Shown here: positions 1 through 8,937 of the stretch, piece after piece
Layout: each line of letters starts with the position of its first letter
Numbering within the stretch: the first letter of the stretch is position 1
Origin: Chloroflexota bacterium
GTDB taxonomy: Bacteria; Chloroflexota; Anaerolineae; 4572-78; J111
Direction of reading: 5' to 3'
NCBI GenBank assembly: GCA_003695455.1
Contig: RFJF01000190.1
Coordinates: forward strand, 1-17,029
Length of the DNA: 17,029 bases
Position numbers and translations under genes: made by a program
The notes under the pieces: generated by a model
What the model was told of the DNA's origin: nothing
Database searches by the model: none
What the model saw: the letters and a program-made list of their open reading frames with translations, nothing else

Positions 1-219
1 AAACGGGGCCAGATCGCCGCCGCCGGCGGGCATCCACGTGTTTTCAGTGAGCAGAATCTGCCAGAAAAAGCCAACCGTGGCCAGCGCCAGCAGCCCCGCA
101 GCGGCCACAACTTCGGCCGCAAACGGCCAGTGTCCGGCCCGGCGCGCGGCGATTTTTCTGGTTGCCGCATAAATTGCCGCCCACACGGCGGCCAGTCCAA
201 CCAAAGAAATTGTTGTCAC
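1..219 (-). CDS. N-terminal fragment of a multi-pass membrane protein, gene cut by left window edge
   Basis: An open frame of 73 codons runs from a GTG at 219 off the left edge. It shows a hydrophobic stretch at about residues 4-19, a short basic turn (RKIAARRAGH), a second hydrophobic stretch at about 34-57, and then the segment PAGGGDLAPF. A GGxDL-type motif soon after the first membrane helices recalls YfhO-like or glycosyltransferase-associated membrane proteins with many helices, but that assignment is a weak memory-based guess. The frame is continuous with the stop codon of the upstream gene (TAA at 244-246), so no start further upstream is possible. The GTG at 219 is the first start codon, with only a poor GACAGG element before it, and an internal TTG at codon 6 is an alternative. 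It follows the NERD-like gene by 24 bases and is probably co-transcribed with it. Confidence 0.5.
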   Translation of the reverse strand, partial: MTTISLVGLAAVWAAIYAATRKIAARRAGHWPFAAEVVAAAGLLALATVGFFWQILLTENTWMPAGGGDLAPF

Positions 220-243
220 CCTGTCAACCCTGCGGCGGCAGGG

Positions 244-942
244 TTATTCCCCACCCAGATATTCTGCCAGCTTTTTGCGCACATCACTGGAAACCACCCG
301 GTTTTTGCCCTCTTCACGCAGGTAGTTTTTTATTTCGCTGGTGACCAGCGCCGGCACATCGGGTTGGTTGACGGTAACCTGCGCCTCTTTGTTTGAAAAC
401 AGCAGCAGCGGTTTAACCGGGGGCACGTCCATGTCCGGAAATTCGCGGTTGAGTGATTTAGCCAGTTTGGCGGCCCGGTTTTCGGCTTCGGCAATGGGTG
501 AGCCTAGTCCTTCATCGGCAAACATTTTGACCAGTCGTTTCCAGGTGAATTTGCGCGAAACTTTACGCCCGTTCACTGTAATTTCGCCATCGTGGTTTTT
601 AACCACAATGGCGTACAGGCCGTCTGGCGCAATCAGCACGTGGCGGATGGGGCCGGTGTAGTTGAACAGTTGGTAATCGTTGCTAAATTTTTTAAGTATC
701 TGGGTCAACACCTGGTCGGCGCGGGGTTCGCGCACCCAGTTGTTCACCAGATTGCTGCTGACAATAGCCGATACAAAGCCCAGCGCCAGCAAAATCAACG
801 TAGGCCGAAAATATTCCGGCTGGCTAATGCTGAGGAAGTTGGTAATTAGGCCGCCCACCAGAAACAGCAGGGTGAACGGCGCAATGCGTTTGGCCCATTT
901 GGCGCGGGATTCAACAAGTTGGGTATCGGTAACAACTTTCAT
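244..942 (-). CDS. Membrane-anchored protein with degenerate NERD-like domain
   Basis: The protein has 232 residues. It has two membrane segments at about residues 21-40 and 45-66, then a soluble domain (about 70-232). The segment from RADQVLTQIL through NYTGPIRHVLIAPDGLYAIVVKNHDGEI follows the NERD (nuclease-related domain) pattern: a helix, then a beta core where active relatives carry an Asp before a His-hydrophobic pair and a GxxxxExK motif. Here the Asp position reads Arg (PIRHVL) and the Glu position reads Val (IVVK), so nuclease chemistry looks lost. The rest is a charged helical tail. Function is unknown; a membrane-tethered binding or structural role is inference. The start has AAAGGA at 955-960, a rather long 12 bases from the ATG. 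It lies 120 bases downstream of plsX on the same strand, with no obvious terminator between them. Confidence 0.75.
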   Translation of the reverse strand: MKVVTDTQLVESRAKWAKRIAPFTLLFLVGGLITNFLSISQPEYFRPTLILLALGFVSAIVSSNLVNNWVREPRADQVLTQILKKFSNDYQLFNYTGPIRHVLIAPDGLYAIVVKNHDGEITVNGRKVSRKFTWKRLVKMFADEGLGSPIAEAENRAAKLAKSLNREFPDMDVPPVKPLLLFSNKEAQVTVNQPDVPALVTSEIKNYLREEGKNRVVSSDVRKKLAEYLGGE

Positions 943-1062
943 ATTTGCGGGGTATCCTTTAAATTTTTGCGTGCTGTGCCGGACAGAGTTTTTCTGCCGG
1001 GAAATTTTGTGTGGCGCGGGTTGTTGAAGCAGAAGCGTGATGGTGTTGTAGCCTGCACAGAC

Positions 1063-2079
1063 TTATTTGCCGTTGGTGCTGATTTTGCTTTTACCCAGCC
1101 CGGCGGCAATGGCGCCAACAACATTGTTTTCGGCGGCTTGTTTGGCTACCCTGATGGCGTGGCGCGTGGCGTACGGGTCTGAGCGGCCGTGGGCAATAAT
1201 GACCACGCCGTTCACGCCCAGCAGCGGGCCGCCGCCGAATTCACGGTAATCCAGTTTGGTGCGAAAGGCTTTAATGGCTCCACGGGCCAGAATGGCGCCC
1301 AGCAAGGCGGTGGGCCGAGATTTGATTTCGCGTTCCAGATATTTTTGGATAATGCGGGCTACGCCTTCGGCGCCTTTGATGTAGACGTTGCCGGTAAAGC
1401 CGTCGGTTACCACCACGTCGGCCAACCCGGCCGGAATGTCTTTGCCTTCAACATTGCCCACAAAATTCAGGTGGCTGTCTTTGAGCAGCGGCGATACACG
1501 TTGGGTGAGCAGGCTGCCTTTCTCTTCCTCCTCGCCAATAGAAAGCAGCCCCACCCGCGGCGAAGGAATTTGCAGCACGTGTTGGGCGTAATAGTGGCCC
1601 ATAAAGGCAAACTGGTACAGATTCTCGTAGCGTACATCGCTGTTGGCGCCTACATCCAGCAAAAAACAGTAGCCGTGTTGGGAGTCTGTGGGAAAGATAG
1701 TGCCCAGCGCCGGTCGCTTGACGCCTTTAATCCGGCCCAATCCAAACAGCCCGGCGGCCATGGCTCCGCCGGAGTTGCCGGCGGTGACAAAGGCATTGCT
1801 TTGTTGTTGTTTAACCAGCCGCAGCGCCACCACCATTGATGAATCTTTTTTGGCTTTTACAGCCGCCACCGGCGATTCATCCATTTCAATCACCTGGCTG
1901 GCGGGGATAATCGGTAAATCCAGGCCGGTGGTGTTGTGGCGTGCCAACTCGGTTTTGATAACATCGGGTTGGCCCACCAACTGAATGGTGATTCCAAAAT
2001 CACGGGCAGCCCAAACCGCGCCATGAACAATGGCCGCCGGGGCGTGGTCGCCGCCCATGGCATCAACAGCAATTTTCAA
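1063..2079 (-). CDS. plsX: Phosphate acyltransferase PlsX
   Basis: PlsX converts acyl-ACP and phosphate to acyl-phosphate, the acyl donor for PlsY in phosphatidic acid synthesis. It is a peripheral membrane enzyme. Family hallmarks are visible: the N-terminal KIAVDAMGGDHAP, an AGNSGGAMAAGLFGLGRIKG segment, LLDVGAN, VVTDGFTGNVYIKG, and the C-terminal FGGGPLLGVNGVVIIAHGRSD. With the TTG start at 2077-2079 the protein is 338 residues, normal for the family. That start is chosen because AAGGAG (2086-2091) lies 5-7 bases upstream and because the promoter -10 element (2114-2119) lies downstream of the alternative TTG at 2142. Usual neighbours (rpmF, fabD, fabH, fabG) are absent, so this is an isolated plsX. 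The TTG start may lower translation. Confidence 0.96.
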   Translation of the reverse strand: MKIAVDAMGGDHAPAAIVHGAVWAARDFGITIQLVGQPDVIKTELARHNTTGLDLPIIPASQVIEMDESPVAAVKAKKDSSMVVALRLVKQQQSNAFVTAGNSGGAMAAGLFGLGRIKGVKRPALGTIFPTDSQHGYCFLLDVGANSDVRYENLYQFAFMGHYYAQHVLQIPSPRVGLLSIGEEEEKGSLLTQRVSPLLKDSHLNFVGNVEGKDIPAGLADVVVTDGFTGNVYIKGAEGVARIIQKYLEREIKSRPTALLGAILARGAIKAFRTKLDYREFGGGPLLGVNGVVIIAHGRSDPYATRHAIRVAKQAAENNVVGAIAAGLGKSKISTNGK

Positions 2080-2085
2080 TGAAAA

Positions 2086-2091
2086 CTCCTT
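2086..2091 (-). promoter_or_regulatory. Ribosome binding site that decides the plsX start
   Basis: AAGGAG on the minus strand lies six bases before the TTG at 2077-2079. No such site precedes the longer TTG start at 2142. Confidence 0.85.
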
Positions 2092-2113
2092 AAACCGTAA
2101 TTTTTGCGGAAGA

Positions 2114-2142
2114 ATTATAGCATATCCAGATTTAGCCCGCAA
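2114..2142 (-). promoter_or_regulatory. plsX promoter, extended -10 type
   Basis: On the minus strand a TTGCGG (2137-2142) is followed after exactly 17 bases by a perfect TATAAT (2114-2119). TATAAT is preceded by TGC, which gives the extended -10 motif TGnTATAAT that compensates for a weak -35. Transcription would start near 2107, leaving a leader of roughly 28 bases before the TTG start of plsX. Confidence 0.8.
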
Positions 2143-2164
2143 TCAGGCGGGAACGTGCATTTAC

Positions 2165-2194
2165 AAAAAAACCCGGCTGTGTTTAGCCAGGTTT
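2165..2194 (-). terminator. Rho-independent terminator ending the mrp operon
   Basis: Read on the minus strand, AAACCTGGCT (2194-2185), a six-base loop, and AGCCGGGTTT (2178-2169) form a ten-pair stem with one U-G wobble, followed directly by more U (2168-2165). On the plus strand the same stem would contain a C-A mismatch and no U tract, so the signal is directional. It sits 23 bases before the plsX -35 element and would stop readthrough from mrpG. Confidence 0.8.
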
Positions 2195-2300
2195 CTGCGT
2201 AAATGATGGTAGGTTTAAAATGTTTGGTATGGTTCATTTTGGCAGATTTTCAGCGTTACAAATTTGCCGGCTTACGTGTCCGGTTAAAACGCAATAATTT

Positions 2301-2335
2301 TTAACAATTAACCGTTGATTGTTAACAGTTAACAA
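2301..2335. repeat. Short tandem heptanucleotide repeat, TTAACNN
   Basis: Five consecutive seven-base units read TTAACAA, TTAACCG, TTGATTG, TTAACAG and TTAACAA. Four of five share TTAAC, and the third is degenerate. The first eight bases and 2318-2325 are also inverted copies (TTAACAAT and ATTGTTAA). Similar seven-base repeats are familiar in cyanobacterial and Chloroflexota spacers; that link is from general knowledge. No U tract or coding potential is associated with it. Confidence 0.7.
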
Positions 2336-2458
2336 TTTTGCCTTCGGCCACGGTTGATAGTTGCACTAGCTTACCATTGTACGTGTACCAAAGGCATCGG
2401 GCAGAACCAGCAGATTTGTAAAGTTAATAGTGCGCGCTAATGAACCACGCCAAATGCT

Positions 2459-2869
2459 TTAACTTTCTTCCAAAAATACTTTGGGGAGTGTATCGGTAAA
2501 ACTGTCCAGCGTATCATCTTCCGGATTGTATTTGCCTTTTAAGTCATCGTGGATGGATTTTTCCCACAAAGGCACGCCGGTGTGGTACGCGGCGCGGCCC
2601 ATCAGATGCGCCGCCACAGGCGCGGTCAGCAACAGAAAAACCACAATAGCAACCAGCCGGCTGGCAATCCCAAAATCATGCCGAAAATAGAGAGCCGCAC
2701 CTAACAGCACCAGCCCCAGCCCCAGCGTTGATGATTTGGTAGAGGCCGACATTCGCAGGTACAAATCGGGCATCCGTACCACCCCAACCGCAGAAATCAA
2801 AACAAATATGGTGCCGGTTATCAGAAGTAGCAGGCTGATAACTTCTAACAGCGTGTCTAAAAAGGTCAT
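2459..2869 (-). CDS. mrpG: Na+/H+ antiporter subunit MrpG
   Basis: MrpG is the smallest-role membrane subunit of the seven-part Mrp cation/proton antiporter. The 136-residue protein has three hydrophobic segments (about residues 8-30, 48-62 and 67-90). It carries the family core GVVRMPDLYLRMSASTKSSTLGLGLVLLGA, followed by the short LLTAPVAAHLMGRAAY motif. The C-terminal tail after about residue 100 is hydrophilic and acidic. The start codon overlaps the mrpF stop by four bases, so translation is probably coupled. It is the last gene of the operon, with a terminator about 265 bases downstream. Confidence 0.94.
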   Translation of the reverse strand: MTFLDTLLEVISLLLLITGTIFVLISAVGVVRMPDLYLRMSASTKSSTLGLGLVLLGAALYFRHDFGIASRLVAIVVFLLLTAPVAAHLMGRAAYHTGVPLWEKSIHDDLKGKYNPEDDTLDSFTDTLPKVFLEES

Positions 2870-3135
2870 TGTTGCACTCTCTTTTGAACGTAGTAAGCAA
2901 AGGCAATGGTTCCCAAAAATGAAATCAGGGCGACGACAATGGCAATATCAACAAAAATCGGCTCGTCCATGCCCAGGGCGTAGGCCACAATCACCCCAAT
3001 GCCGAGTGTGGTCATGAGGTCAAGGGCTACAACCCGGTCCGGCAGGCTGGGGCCGAGCAGCAGCCGCACAAAGGTGGTGACCACGGCCAAAACAATGGCC
3101 GGCAGTACAAAATACAGCGCTACAGAACTGACCAT
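2866..3135 (-). CDS. mrpF: Na+/H+ antiporter subunit MrpF
   Basis: This 89-residue protein has three predicted membrane helices. It shows the conserved LLGPSLPDRVVALDLMTT segment after the first helix, whose Asp residues are implicated in cation handling in other Mrp systems (from memory). The second helix is followed by FVDIAIVVALISFLGTIAFAYYV, typical of the family. It overlaps mrpE by one base and mrpG by four bases, so the three genes are tightly coupled. In the assembled antiporter MrpF packs with MrpE and MrpG near the MrpA C-terminal region. Confidence 0.94.
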   Translation of the reverse strand: MVSSVALYFVLPAIVLAVVTTFVRLLLGPSLPDRVVALDLMTTLGIGVIVAYALGMDEPIFVDIAIVVALISFLGTIAFAYYVQKRVQQ

Positions 3136-3608
3136 TATGACGTTACCTCCAGAACTTCTTTTTCAAAGCCAGATTTGATTTCCTCCCGAAATTCTTCCGG
3201 GTTGCTGATGACAAAATTATGCACATACAGCACAGACCGGTCGGTAGAAACATCAAGGCTCAGCGTGCCGGGTGTTAGGGTAATCATGTTGGCCAGCATG
3301 GTAATTTGAATATCAGATGTGATGTCCAGCGGAATGCCTACCACACCGGGGCGCAGTTTGTTCAGCGGGGCCAGCACGTGGTACGCCATACGAATGTTGG
3401 CTTTGACCAGTTCCCACAAATACCGAAAAATAAAAGAAATGACTCCGGTTACCTTTCCAAAATAGCTGGATGACAGCATGATGAACTGCATAACCCACAA
3501 AGCAGCGTACGCAAAAATGAAACCGGCAACAAAATTAACCGGGCTGAAATCACCGGTCAGGGCTGTCCAGGCCAGAGCCAGTAAAATATTTAACAGAAAT
3601 GTTCTCAC
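3135..3608 (-). CDS. mrpE: Na+/H+ antiporter subunit MrpE
   Basis: MrpE (157 residues) has an N-terminal pair of membrane helices (about residues 4-22 and 24-45) and another hydrophobic stretch at about 50-68. These precede a soluble domain with the family signature [18 protein letters not shown], then the [13 protein letters not shown] segment. This is the usual length for the family. MrpE is needed for assembly and activity of the antiporter. The start overlaps the mrpD stop by four bases and the stop overlaps mrpF by one base. Confidence 0.93.
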   Translation of the reverse strand: MRTFLLNILLALAWTALTGDFSPVNFVAGFIFAYAALWVMQFIMLSSSYFGKVTGVISFIFRYLWELVKANIRMAYHVLAPLNKLRPGVVGIPLDITSDIQITMLANMITLTPGTLSLDVSTDRSVLYVHNFVISNPEEFREEIKSGFEKEVLEVTS

Positions 3609-5116
3609 AGAGATCCTCCTACCACGGGATTAACCGCCTGAATGTATTCTGCGGGATTTAAAAGTTGTTTGGCAGCGTCAATGGCCAGCGCAAAGAACGG
3701 TTCAGAGAAGAGACCAATTGAGACGGTAATCAACGCCAGGCCGGCAATGGGAATAATCAGGTAGGCCAGTTGGCTCAACGGTGGATTTTCTTCTGTTTCC
3801 GGGTGTTCCGCGGGGTCTGCCTTCCAGAATACCTCGCCCCAGATTTTGGTCATTGAGAACAGTGTGAGCAGGCTCACCACCAGCGCGGCCGCTACAATCA
3901 GGTAGCTGTCAATTTCAAGCGCGGCCCGGATAAGGGCAAACTTTGCCCAAAACCCGGAAAGCGGCGGCACCCCGGCCAGAGAAAAGGCCGGAATGAGAAA
4001 CAAAACACCCAGCATTGGGTACACCCGGTACAGGCCGCCCAGTTTTTTGAGCTGGTACGTGCCTCTGAGACGGTTGACCACGCCGCTCACCAGAAACAGG
4101 TTAGCTTTAACAATAATATGATGCATAATGTAAAATACCGAACCGGCCAGCGCCAGCGGCGTGTACAGCCCCAACCCCATAATCATATAACCAATCTGGC
4201 TGATAATGTGAAACGACAAAATCCGGCGCATTTCATTTTGGGTGGCGGCGCCCAACACGCCTGAAACCATTGTAAAACCGGCCAGCACCAGAATAATGGT
4301 GTGCGTGTAACCCACATCCAGGATAAAAATGAGGGTAAAGACTCTGATCAGGGTGTAAACCCCAACCTTGGTCAGCAGCCCGGCAAAAATAGCCGATACC
4401 CCCGCCGGCGGAGTGTGGTACGATGACGGCAGCCAGAAAAACAACGGGAAGATAGCAGCCTTAATGCCAAAGGCAATCAAAAACATGGTTGCCAGCGTTT
4501 GAATGATTCCAGCCTGTTCGCCCCGCTGAACCATCACAGCCAGGTCTGCCATATTCACTGTGCCTACCAGCCCGTACATAGCGCCAACCGCGGCCAAAAA
4601 TATGGCCGACGAGAGCAGGTTGAGCGTAACATATTTGATGCCCCCCTCAAGCTGGTTGCGTTCGCCGCCCAGCACCAGCAACACAAACGATGACATCAGC
4701 ATTACTTCAAACCAGACGTACAGGTTAAACAGGTCGCCGGTAAGGAATGAGCCGCTGATGCCCATCATCAGGATGTGCAGCAGCGGGTAGTAACCAAAAG
4801 ACTCTCGGCCTTTGTCAACATCCATCAGCGAGTAAATGCCGATGGACAGCACCATTATCCCACCCAGAATGACCATAATGCAGCTCAACAGGTCGGCCAC
4901 CAGGGTGATGCCAAACGGCGCGGGCCAGCCACCCATTTGGGCCACCTGAATGCCGTTTTGCCACACATCGCGCAGCAGAGCCAGGCCCGCAATGAGCAGA
5001 GCGGCTGCGCCCACAACGCTGAATGCACGCTGAAAGGGTCGGTTATTCCAGGCCAGGATTAAAATAATGCCTGTGATGAAAGGTATAATGATGGGGAGGA
5101 TCAAAAGGATGTTCAT
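3605..5116 (-). CDS. mrpD: Na+/H+ antiporter subunit MrpD, proton-channel subunit
   Basis: MrpD is homologous to the NuoM/NuoN antiporter-like subunits of complex I and carries a half-channel for protons. The 503-residue protein is hydrophobic throughout, with about 14 helices. The conserved Glu in [10 protein letters not shown] falls at residue 137 and the Lys in [15 protein letters not shown] at 219. These are the numbers I recall for the key residues of Bacillus MrpD, so the proton path looks intact. Other conserved stretches are [20 protein letters not shown] and [13 protein letters not shown] 32-base gap separates it from mrpC, with a GGAGGATC-type site close to the ATG. It overlaps mrpE by four bases. 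Confidence 0.96.
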   Translation of the reverse strand: MNILLILPIIIPFITGIILILAWNNRPFQRAFSVVGAAALLIAGLALLRDVWQNGIQVAQMGGWPAPFGITLVADLLSCIMVILGGIMVLSIGIYSLMDVDKGRESFGYYPLLHILMMGISGSFLTGDLFNLYVWFEVMLMSSFVLLVLGGERNQLEGGIKYVTLNLLSSAIFLAAVGAMYGLVGTVNMADLAVMVQRGEQAGIIQTLATMFLIAFGIKAAIFPLFFWLPSSYHTPPAGVSAIFAGLLTKVGVYTLIRVFTLIFILDVGYTHTIILVLAGFTMVSGVLGAATQNEMRRILSFHIISQIGYMIMGLGLYTPLALAGSVFYIMHHIIVKANLFLVSGVVNRLRGTYQLKKLGGLYRVYPMLGVLFLIPAFSLAGVPPLSGFWAKFALIRAALEIDSYLIVAAALVVSLLTLFSMTKIWGEVFWKADPAEHPETEENPPLSQLAYLIIPIAGLALITVSIGLFSEPFFALAIDAAKQLLNPAEYIQAVNPVVGGSL

Positions 5117-5148
5117 GGTTTGTCCGTTTGATAATCTATTGAGTCAAT

Positions 5149-5499
5149 TTATGGTTGGTCTGTGCTGATCATTTGATCAAAATCATCGGTGCCTACAGTT
5201 TGGTAGGCTCGTTTTACCAGAACGGTAGCAAATGCCTGAACCCCAAAGCCAATGACAATGGCGGTTAAAATAAAGGCCTGGGGTAATGGGTCGGCATAGG
5301 GCTGGGTTAGAACATCGTGACCGTGGGGCATTACCGGCGGGTTACCGCGCATTACGCGGCCAATAGTAAAAATAAACATGTTTGATGCATGCCCCAACAG
5401 ACCCAGCCCCAAAATTAGTTTTACAATGCTGCGCCGCATAATCATATAAAATCCGGCGGCGTATAGAATACCCACAACAACTGCCAGTAAAACTTCCAT
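5149..5499 (-). CDS. mrpC: Na+/H+ antiporter subunit MrpC
   Basis: MrpC is the NuoK-like subunit. From the ATG at 5497-5499 the protein is 116 residues with three membrane helices and the conserved [17 protein letters not shown] and [17 protein letters not shown] segments. This start is preferred over the longer frame from 5532. AGAAGGAGAA ends nine bases before it, inside the mrpB 3' end, and the shorter protein matches the family length of about 112-116. The start lies one base after the mrpB stop codon, so the two genes are translationally coupled. Confidence 0.95.
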   Translation of the reverse strand: MEVLLAVVVGILYAAGFYMIMRRSIVKLILGLGLLGHASNMFIFTIGRVMRGNPPVMPHGHDVLTQPYADPLPQAFILTAIVIGFGVQAFATVLVKRAYQTVGTDDFDQMISTDQP

Positions 5500-5500
5500 G

Positions 5501-5914
5501 TTATTGTTCTCCTTCTGCCAGCGAAAATACAATGGTCAGAATGACACCCAACACCACTAAATACACACCTACGTCAAAAATAAATGGTGTGCCAATAGCG
5601 CCAAACACGGGGAATTCGGTTTCAGTCCAGATGCCGGTCATAAAAGATTTGCCCAAAAACAGCGAGTAGGTGGCACTGCTCACGGCAATTAGCAAACCCA
5701 CCCCAATGAAAACGCGGGGGTTAATCCGCAGGGCACGCCGGGCCTGTTTTACGTTGTAGGCAAAGGCGTAAAAGGCAAAGGATGCCGCAGCCACCAACCC
5801 GCCAACAAATCCGCCGCCCGGTTCGCTATGTCCCCGCAGCAAAAGAAAAACAGAAAACAGCAGCAGCAGCGGCAGCATATATCGGGTAGCGGTTGAAAGA
5901 ATTACACTGGTCAT
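5501..5914 (-). CDS. mrpB: Na+/H+ antiporter subunit MrpB
   Basis: This 137-residue subunit has four hydrophobic segments. It carries the signature [26 protein letters not shown] (the HxxPGGGFxGGL motif) and, nearer the C-terminus, [19 protein letters not shown]. It belongs to the MnhB/MrpB family (related to the MbhF subunits of hydrogenase-linked antiporters). Its ribosome binding site TAAGGAG (5921-5927) includes the mrpA stop codon, and the ATG is six bases further on. Confidence 0.95.
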   Translation of the reverse strand: MTSVILSTATRYMLPLLLLFSVFLLLRGHSEPGGGFVGGLVAAASFAFYAFAYNVKQARRALRINPRVFIGVGLLIAVSSATYSLFLGKSFMTGIWTETEFPVFGAIGTPFIFDVGVYLVVLGVILTIVFSLAEGEQ

Positions 5915-5924
5915 GGTAGTCTCC

Positions 5925-8315
5925 TTAACTTTGTTCCCGTTCCATCACCGGAAATACATCGGCGGATTGGTGTTGGGTAGTGAGAACATCCGGCGGCGTG
6001 TCAGTTTGCCGGGTTTTATCAAGCCGCAGTTTCAGCAGCCCAAACACGCCAACCGCGGCAATGCCCAGCACCGTGATTTCGCCCATGGTATCAAACCCGC
6101 GAAAGTCAACCAGAATAACGTTGACCACGTTGTGTCCGTGGGCCAGTTTGTAGCTGTTTTCGGCAAAATAGGGCGCCAACCGGGATTGCGCCGGGAGCGC
6201 TGTTACCAGCAGCACCAGCAGAGCCATAAATCCGCCGCCTGCCAGCGCCGCCGTTATCTCTGTGATTTTTTTGGGCCGGCTCCGGGAGAACTGAATGAAC
6301 CGGGGTAATCTGTACAGCACCAAAACCAACAGAATAACACTGAGCGTTTCGATGGAAAACTGAGTCATGGCCAGGTCCGGTGCGCCGTCTAGTACAAAAA
6401 TAATGGCAACGCCGTAACCCACCACACCCAGTGCGGCTACCGCCGCCAGCCGGGAGCGAACCTGGGTGACAACAAACGCGCTGGCAACAATCAGGGCCAT
6501 AAACATAAATTCGTAGCTGGTCACATCAATGGGCCGGAAAATGGTGTTCTGTGAAAATACATTGTATTTAGAAAGTGTGTACAGCCCCAGCCCCACCGTG
6601 GAGAAAATAATAATCAGCAGGTAATTGCGCAGGTAGCCGCTTTGCAACAGCCGGGTTTGCCAGCGGCCAAAACCTAACATTCCATCCAAAGACCAAAAAT
6701 ACCACTGTTCTGGCCCCCATTTGCTGATGACGTTAGACGGCGCAAACCAGCGCCCCAGCACCTCATGTTTCCAGTACACCAGTACACCAAAGGCAATGGT
6801 AACCAAACTGAGCAGCAAAATCATGCTGAAGCCGTGCCACAATGCCAGATGCACTTCTGTTTGGTGGTGCTGCACGGCGCTCACAGCCGGCGCAATGAGA
6901 AATTCGCCTACCCAACCGGCCAGCAGCCCAAACAGCAACCCCAGCGTGCCCAGCGTTACCGGGCCAAGCCACATTGTCAGCGGTGCTTCATGGGGATGTT
7001 TGGGGGCGCTGAGTTTGCTGCCAAAGAAGGGTTTGTGGGCTACCAGCAACGCCGCCGTAATGGTGAGGCCGTTGGTCAAAAAGGCAAACACGGTCAGCAA
7101 AATTGCGCTCATGTCAAATTCGGTGGTGGATTCGTAAATTAACTCTTTGCCCACAAAGCCAAAAAACGGCGGAATACCGGACATTGACAGGCCCGCCAGC
7201 ACGGCCGCCGCCCCGGTAATGGGCATAGCTTTGCGCAGCCCGCTCAGCAAGGCGATGTCGCGGGTGCCGGCTTCGTGGTCAACAGCGCCGGCCACCATAA
7301 ACAACCCGCCTTTGTACATTGAGTGGACCACCAAAAAGACCAGCGCCGCTTCCAGCGCGGCGTGCGTGCCCACCCCCAGCAGCATGGTTAAAATCCCCAG
7401 TGCGCTTACGGTTGAATAGGCCAAAATCTGTTTGAGGTCTTTCTTTTGCCAGGCCATGTGAGCCGCCAACAGCATGGTTACGGCTCCAAATGAGGTGACG
7501 ACGACAGTCCACGTTTGTGTGCCGCCCAGCGCCGGGCTAAAGCGGGCCATCAGATAAATGCCGGCCTTGACCATGGTAGCCGAATGCAGGTAAGTGCTGA
7601 CCGGCGTGGGCGCGGCCATAGCGTTGGGCAGCCAGAAATGAAACGGAAACTGGGCCGATTTGGTGAACGCGCCGGCCAGCACCAGAATCAGAATGGGCAC
7701 ATACAATGAACTGCCGGTAATCACATCGCCGCGGTTGAGCAACTCTGATATTTCCCAACTGCCGCCTACCAGGGCCATCATCACCAGCCCGGCCATGAGC
7801 GCCAGCCCGCCGGCGCCGGTTACCAGCAGTGCCTGCAACGCCGCCGTGCGCGATTCAGGTTTTTCATGGTAGTAGCCAATCAGCATAAATGAAGTGATGC
7901 TGGTTAGCTCCCAAAAAATGAAGATGGTAATTACGTTGTCAGACAACACCACGCCCAACATTGAAGCCATAAACATCAAAATATACACGTAAAAACGGTT
8001 GATGTCCCGGTCATGGGCAAGGTAACCGCCGGCGTAGATGATGACCAGCGCGCCCACACCGGAGATAATCATGGCAAACAGCAGGCTCAAACCATCAACG
8101 TTAAATGACAAACTGATGTCAATGGATGGAACCCACGTTTGGGCAAAGACAAACGTTTCTCCCTCGGCAACCGGCGGTACAAAAGTGGCAAAATAAATAA
8201 ATATACCTATGGGAAGCAGTGCCAGAATCCACCCTGCTGCACCGCGCCCCACTTTGTAAATCCACGGGGCAAACAGGGCCAATACAAATCCAGATAAAAC
8301 GGCTTCAAGTACCAT
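5925..8315 (-). CDS. mrpA: Na+/H+ antiporter subunit MrpA
   Basis: MrpA is the largest subunit (796 residues, normal for the family). Residues about 1-500 form the NuoL-like antiporter domain. The Glu in FIFWELTS is residue 136, the Lys in [16 protein letters not shown] is 219 and the Lys in [10 protein letters not shown] is 295. These sit four residues below the E140, K223 and K299 I recall from Bacillus MrpA, a consistent offset. The C-terminal part has the MbhD/DUF4040-like segment ([20 protein letters not shown]) and the MbhE-like segment ([19 protein letters not shown]). It is the first gene of a full group 1 style ABCDEFG operon, which gives Na+ export, pH homeostasis and Na+ tolerance. 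The start has AAAAGGG about nine bases upstream. Confidence 0.97.
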   Translation of the reverse strand: MVLEAVLSGFVLALFAPWIYKVGRGAAGWILALLPIGIFIYFATFVPPVAEGETFVFAQTWVPSIDISLSFNVDGLSLLFAMIISGVGALVIIYAGGYLAHDRDINRFYVYILMFMASMLGVVLSDNVITIFIFWELTSITSFMLIGYYHEKPESRTAALQALLVTGAGGLALMAGLVMMALVGGSWEISELLNRGDVITGSSLYVPILILVLAGAFTKSAQFPFHFWLPNAMAAPTPVSTYLHSATMVKAGIYLMARFSPALGGTQTWTVVVTSFGAVTMLLAAHMAWQKKDLKQILAYSTVSALGILTMLLGVGTHAALEAALVFLVVHSMYKGGLFMVAGAVDHEAGTRDIALLSGLRKAMPITGAAAVLAGLSMSGIPPFFGFVGKELIYESTTEFDMSAILLTVFAFLTNGLTITAALLVAHKPFFGSKLSAPKHPHEAPLTMWLGPVTLGTLGLLFGLLAGWVGEFLIAPAVSAVQHHQTEVHLALWHGFSMILLLSLVTIAFGVLVYWKHEVLGRWFAPSNVISKWGPEQWYFWSLDGMLGFGRWQTRLLQSGYLRNYLLIIIFSTVGLGLYTLSKYNVFSQNTIFRPIDVTSYEFMFMALIVASAFVVTQVRSRLAAVAALGVVGYGVAIIFVLDGAPDLAMTQFSIETLSVILLVLVLYRLPRFIQFSRSRPKKITEITAALAGGGFMALLVLLVTALPAQSRLAPYFAENSYKLAHGHNVVNVILVDFRGFDTMGEITVLGIAAVGVFGLLKLRLDKTRQTDTPPDVLTTQHQSADVFPVMEREQS

Positions 8316-8365
8316 ATACTTTACCCTTTTGCAAGATTGATGTTACGGTTCATTTAAGGCAGCGT

Positions 8366-8394
8366 ATTATGCCTCAATTTACAATTCTTGACAA
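8366..8394 (-). promoter_or_regulatory. mrp operon promoter
   Basis: On the minus strand TTGTCA (8389-8394) and CATAAT (8366-8371) are separated by exactly 17 bases. Each matches five of six consensus bases. Transcription would start near 8359, about 44 bases before the mrpA ATG. Confidence 0.75.
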
Positions 8395-8937
8395 TACAAA
8401 TTTTTTTCTAACCAGGGTGGCAGTTAGCAGGCAACCAACAAAATTGTTTTCGTCAAGAGAACCTACATGATTAGGGGTGTGGGGTAAATTATACGTGAAG
8501 AAAATGGAGATTTAGCACGGAAGGGTTAAGTTTTGGCTGCATCCGGTCCATGCCACAGTAAACCTGACCCTTTTGCCAAAAACCTTTCCAGCCAAATGAC
8601 CGTGGTACCGGCTAACGCCGTCTTGGTGTTCTCTGGCCCACAATCGATGCAAATTCACCCTGGTTCCCAGCTCAAATGTAGTGCCTTTCAAAATGATTTA
8701 TCTGTACCCTGCACCCATTTCATCGTTCATGGGAACTCGCTATCACAAATCTGACCTTTTGTATTGATTTAGTAAATCGTTGCACTTATATCTTTTTTGA
8801 CCGGATTAATGCCGTAATAATTTTGGGGTGAACAGGGAAGAATTGGCTGTCTGGGCAATGTGGTGGCCGGAATTCGCCAGTTTTTGGGCTGAAAATTGCA
8901 CATATGGTTAATTTGATGCTGATTTTGAAGAAAGATG

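Larger units (their letters stand above)
2143..2458. other. Spacer between mrpG and plsX
   Basis: This 316-base stretch holds no convincing gene in either strand. It contains a minus-strand terminator near its left end (2165-2194) and the heptamer repeat at 2301-2335. The rest is AT-rich sequence with nothing I recognise. The mrp transcript would carry about 270 bases of untranslated tail before the terminator. Confidence 0.7.

Noticed and set aside
2080..2142. N-terminal extension of plsX to the TTG at 2142
   Set aside because: The extension overlaps the promoter -10 element, adds 21 residues not typical of PlsX, and lacks a ribosome binding site; the TTG at 2079 has a strong one.
5500..5532. 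Longer start for mrpC at 5532
   Set aside because: It would overlap mrpB by about 30 bases and add a hydrophilic segment not typical of MrpC; the ATG at 5499 has a well-placed AGAAGGAG.
8388..8420. Plus-strand TTGACA at 8388-8393 as a promoter toward the spacer
   Set aside because: No -10-like hexamer at suitable spacing, and the same bases form part of the convincing minus-strand mrp promoter.
8488..8516. Second minus-strand -10 (TATAAT at 8488-8493) as an alternative mrp promoter
   Set aside because: The -10 is perfect, but the base run 17 upstream (GCTAAA) is a poor -35 and there is no extended -10; the promoter at 8366-8394 is better balanced.
8533..8754. Plus-strand frame of 73 codons in the divergent spacer
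   Set aside because: No ribosome binding site, no recognisable motif, and a competing frame on the other strand; not supported as a gene.
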